Source: Natronococcus sp. A-GB7 (lineage in GTDB: Archaea > Halobacteriota > Halobacteria > Halobacteriales > Natrialbaceae). From it: DNA of 64,000 nt. Below, piece by piece: positions 61,891 to 64,000 of the stretch. The notes beneath the pieces are model-generated. The model was given only the letters and a program-made list of their open reading frames with translations. It was not told the origin of the DNA and ran no database searches. The position numbers were made by a program, and so were the translations under genes. Every line of letters begins with the position of its first letter. Within the stretch, counting starts at the first letter, position 1. The DNA lies in NCBI RefSeq assembly GCF_029688865.1, contig NZ_JARUKV010000027.1:1-64000 (forward strand), written 5' to 3'.

Positions 61891-62005
61891 GCTCTCAAAC
61901 AGCGTCCTCGATATCGACGAGGAAGCGTCGAACTCACGCAGACGACCGACCGAGTTCGTCGGTGGTCTCTCCAGACGCCTGGTGGTAGACCGTTCGAAGC
62001 AGTCA

Positions 62006-62770
62006 TCAGTAGACCAGCTCGCCGTCGATGAACTTCCGGGTCCGCTCGTCGGTCGGATCCTCGAAAACGGTCTCGGTACGGCCGATCTCGATGATGTCGT
62101 TCTCGAGAAGCACCGCGACCCGATCCGCGATGCGCTCGGCCTGATGCATGTCGTGTGTCGCGACGACGACGCCGATGTCTCGGTTGCGGGCCTCGAGAAC
62201 GGCGTCCTCGATGAGCGCGGTGTTTCGCGGGTCGAGGTCGGACGTCGGTTCGTCGAGCAGGAGGATCTCAGGGTCGTACGCGAGTGCGCGAGCGAACGCG
62301 ACGCGCTGTGCCTCGCCGCCGGAGAGCGACGAGGCGTCCTGATCGACCTTCTCGCCCAACCCGACCGTCTCGAGCGCTTCGATCTCGGCGCCGGTGCCGT
62401 TCGTCCGTCCGACCAGGCTGGCGAACTCGTGACGGAGCCGATCCGTCCAGGGTTGACGGACGCGCAGTCCGTACTCGGCGTTGCGACGGACGCTCGCGTC
62501 GAATAGGCTCGCCTCCTGAAACACCATGCCGATCCGGCGTCGGAACTCGAGTCGCCGTTGTTCCGAGACCCCCCACACGTCGGTGTCGCCGTACTCGATC
62601 GTCCCTCGGTTCGGCGAGTCGAACAGCGCGAGCAGCCGAAGGAGCGTGGACTTGCCGACGCCGGACGGGCCGATGATCGCGACGACTTCGCCCGGCGTTA
62701 CCGACAGCGAGACTGATTCGAAAACGGTCTCGGCACCGTAGCCGTGGTGGATGTTTCGTGCGTCGAGCAT
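62006..62770 (-). CDS. tupC: Tungstate ABC transporter ATP-binding protein
   Basis: A 254-residue ABC ATPase. Walker A is GPSGVGKST near 37, the signature LSGGEAQRV near 155 and Walker B ILLLDEPTSDLD near 175. It overlaps the permease gene by one base (TAATG) and follows the binding protein gene, giving the order tupA-tupB-tupC on the minus strand. It energises uptake of tungstate for tungsten or molybdenum enzymes; molybdate cannot be excluded. Confidence 0.9.
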   Translation of the reverse strand: MLDARNIHHGYGAETVFESVSLSVTPGEVVAIIGPSGVGKSTLLRLLALFDSPNRGTIEYGDTDVWGVSEQRRLEFRRRIGMVFQEASLFDASVRRNAEYGLRVRQPWTDRLRHEFASLVGRTNGTGAEIEALETVGLGEKVDQDASSLSGGEAQRVAFARALAYDPEILLLDEPTSDLDPRNTALIEDAVLEARNRDIGVVVATHDMHQAERIADRVAVLLENDIIEIGRTETVFEDPTDERTRKFIDGELVY

Positions 62771-63486
62771 TATCGATGTCCTCCGTTACCGCTACCCAAT
62801 CGAACCACGATCGCGTTGACGAGTAAGACGAGCACGACGAGGATCGCCCCGAGGATCATCGCGGTCTCGAACCGACCCTGTCGGGCCTCGAGCTGGATCG
62901 CGGTCGTGAGCGTTCGTGTGTACGATTCGCCGTCCGCACCGGCGATGTTCCCGCCGACGATGAGCACGGAACCGACCTCGCTGATCGCCCGGCCGAAGCC
63001 GGCGAGCAGCGCCGTCGCGATCCCGTAGCGGGCTTCCTTGATCGTGACGAGGGCGACGTCGAACCGCGTCCCGCCCATCGCGTACGCCGCGTCGCGGACG
63101 TTTTGCTCGACGCTGCTGACCGCCGCGAGGCTCACGCCCGTAATCACCGGCGTCGCGAGGACGAACTGGGATATGATCATCGCCTCCGGCGTGAAGACGA
63201 GCTCCAGCGAGCCGAGCGGACCCTGGCCCGAGACCGCAAACAGGACGACCAGTCCGACGACGACGCTGGGAAACCCCATCCCGGTGTTGATGATCGACGT
63301 GAGCAACGCCTTCCCGCGGAACTCCTTGAAACCGACGAGGAGCGCGACCGGGAGGCTGAACAGGGTACTCAGCGTCACCGCGACGAAGCTCACGTACAGC
63401 GAGACGCGGGTAATGCTTCGAATGTAGTTCCACTCGAAGGGAAACTCGGCAAACAGCGGAAGAAGCGACGTTGGCTCGAGTGGCAT
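62770..63486 (-). CDS. tupB: Tungstate ABC transporter permease
   Basis: A 238-residue membrane protein with about six helices and the ABC permease contact loop ([18 protein letters not shown] near 180). The layout and N-terminus ([21 protein letters not shown]) match TupB/WtpB-type permeases. The start ATG 63486 lies nine bases after the binding-protein stop. Confidence 0.9.
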   Translation of the reverse strand: MPLEPTSLLPLFAEFPFEWNYIRSITRVSLYVSFVAVTLSTLFSLPVALLVGFKEFRGKALLTSIINTGMGFPSVVVGLVVLFAVSGQGPLGSLELVFTPEAMIISQFVLATPVITGVSLAAVSSVEQNVRDAAYAMGGTRFDVALVTIKEARYGIATALLAGFGRAISEVGSVLIVGGNIAGADGESYTRTLTTAIQLEARQGRFETAMILGAILVVLVLLVNAIVVRLGSGNGGHR

Positions 63487-63495
63487 CGGTTTGAC

Positions 63496-64000
63496 TCAGT
63501 CGTCGGTCTCCGAGGGATCCCAGTCTTCGGGCACGTACTGCTGGAAGTTCGGATCCTCCGAGATCGCTTCCGGGAAGAACAGCTGCTCGTCCTCGACGGT
63601 GTACTCCTCGATGATCTCCTGGCCTTCGGGACTCGTCAGGTAGCCGATGTAGGCCATCGCCAGGTCGTACTCGACGTTGTCGTGAACCCCAGGGTTGACC
63701 GCGACGATCCCGTACGGGTTCGCGAGCAGCTCGGGCCCGCCCTCGATCGGACCCTCGACGTGGATCTCGAGGTCGATCTCGGACTGCATCGAGAGGACGG
63801 TTCCGCGGTCGGCGAGCGCGTAGTCGCCGGTCTGGGCGACCTGCGTCAGTACTTCGCCCATTCCCTGACCGGCCTCCCGGTACCACTCGCCGAACTCGTC
63901 GACGCCGGAAGCCTCCCAGATCTCGAGTTCCTTCGCGTGGGTTCCGGAGTCGTCGCCACGCGAGACGAACGTCGCGCCCTCCTCGGCGATCGTGGCGAAC
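63496..64000 (-). CDS. tupA: Tungstate-binding protein, cut by the window end
   Basis: The C-terminal 167 residues are present; the start lies beyond 64000. The visible part begins [19 protein letters not shown] and contains THAKELEIW, the anion-binding signature of TupA proteins, then GVLTQVAQ-like helical parts and [15 protein letters not shown] signal peptide would be in the missing part. It is the first gene of the tupABC operon. Confidence 0.88.
   Translation of the reverse strand, partial: FATIAEEGATFVSRGDDSGTHAKELEIWEASGVDEFGEWYREAGQGMGEVLTQVAQTGDYALADRGTVLSMQSEIDLEIHVEGPIEGGPELLANPYGIVAVNPGVHDNVEYDLAMAYIGYLTSPEGQEIIEEYTVEDEQLFFPEAISEDPNFQQYVPEDWDPSETDD

Noticed and set aside
1-64000. 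tRNA, rRNA or CRISPR arrays
   Set aside because: No T-arm-like GTTC-rich cloverleaf candidates, no rRNA-like conserved blocks and no regularly spaced repeats were seen on reading both strands; covariance-model tools would be needed to exclude tRNAs fully.

Overview
The window is chromosomal DNA from a halophilic archaeon (class Halobacteria). The evidence is high GC, strongly Asp/Glu-rich proteins, genes that start at or just behind a promoter with little or no leader, twin-arginine lipoproteins, a HalOD1 domain, an archaeal pantoate kinase / phosphopantothenate synthetase pair, an archaeal-type TyrRS and a TupABC-type tungstate transporter. The genus cannot be fixed from the sequence alone; a Natrinema/Haloterrigena-like relative is plausible. 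I saw no rRNA, tRNA or CRISPR array.

Layout. 0.25-5.9 kb: housekeeping genes (universal stress protein, biotin protein ligase, a tiny Cys/His-rich protein, TyrRS, a HalOD1 protein, the two CoA-pathway enzymes). 6-22.7 kb: a large cation-homeostasis region with a membrane-anchored beta-propeller, two tandem pairs of CPA2 antiporters (7.65-11.0 kb on + and 12.0-15.5 kb on -), an amino-acid permease with two Usp domains, an Lrp regulator fused to a TrkA-C domain, a two-TM channel with two TrkA (RCK) modules, and a CPA1 antiporter. 22.7-35.5 kb: single genes for metabolism and information processing (lipoprotein, flavodoxin, AspRS, cupin, cytochrome P450, sirtuin, Lrp-like regulator, Lhr helicase, Tat-exported protein, alcohol dehydrogenase, metallo-beta-lactamase). 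35.6-41.8 kb: a giant MMPL/RND transporter with three long internal repeats, its TrmB regulator, and a secreted polysaccharide deacetylase. 42.4-47.9 kb: an acyl-CoA cluster (two MaoC hydratases, a 3-hydroxyacyl-CoA dehydrogenase/enoyl-CoA hydratase fusion, an APH-like kinase and an acyl-CoA dehydrogenase). 48-58.4 kb: acetyltransferase, HAD phosphatase, FMN hydroxyacid oxidase, SDR plus F420-type oxidoreductase, an arsenic pair, a HypE-like protein, a TVGYGD potassium channel, a LarA-like protein. 58.5-64 kb: a Dna2-like nuclease-helicase, an SPW membrane protein and the TupC-TupB-TupA tungstate transporter, cut by the window end.

The most interesting area is 7.6-19.7 kb. The second antiporter pair is an inverted paralogue of the first. 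It sits in a less GC-rich block together with an IS6-like transposase remnant, and the block is bounded by two copies of the antiporter's last ~69 bp. The distal copy is fused in frame to a fragment of the neighbouring permease gene. This looks like a deletion scar from an older tandem array of permease and antiporter genes. Next to it, a regulator that combines an Lrp DNA-binding part with a TrkA-C ligand domain faces a potassium channel gene across a nested palindromic operator. Together these suggest a locally expanded and co-regulated K+/Na+ homeostasis locus.
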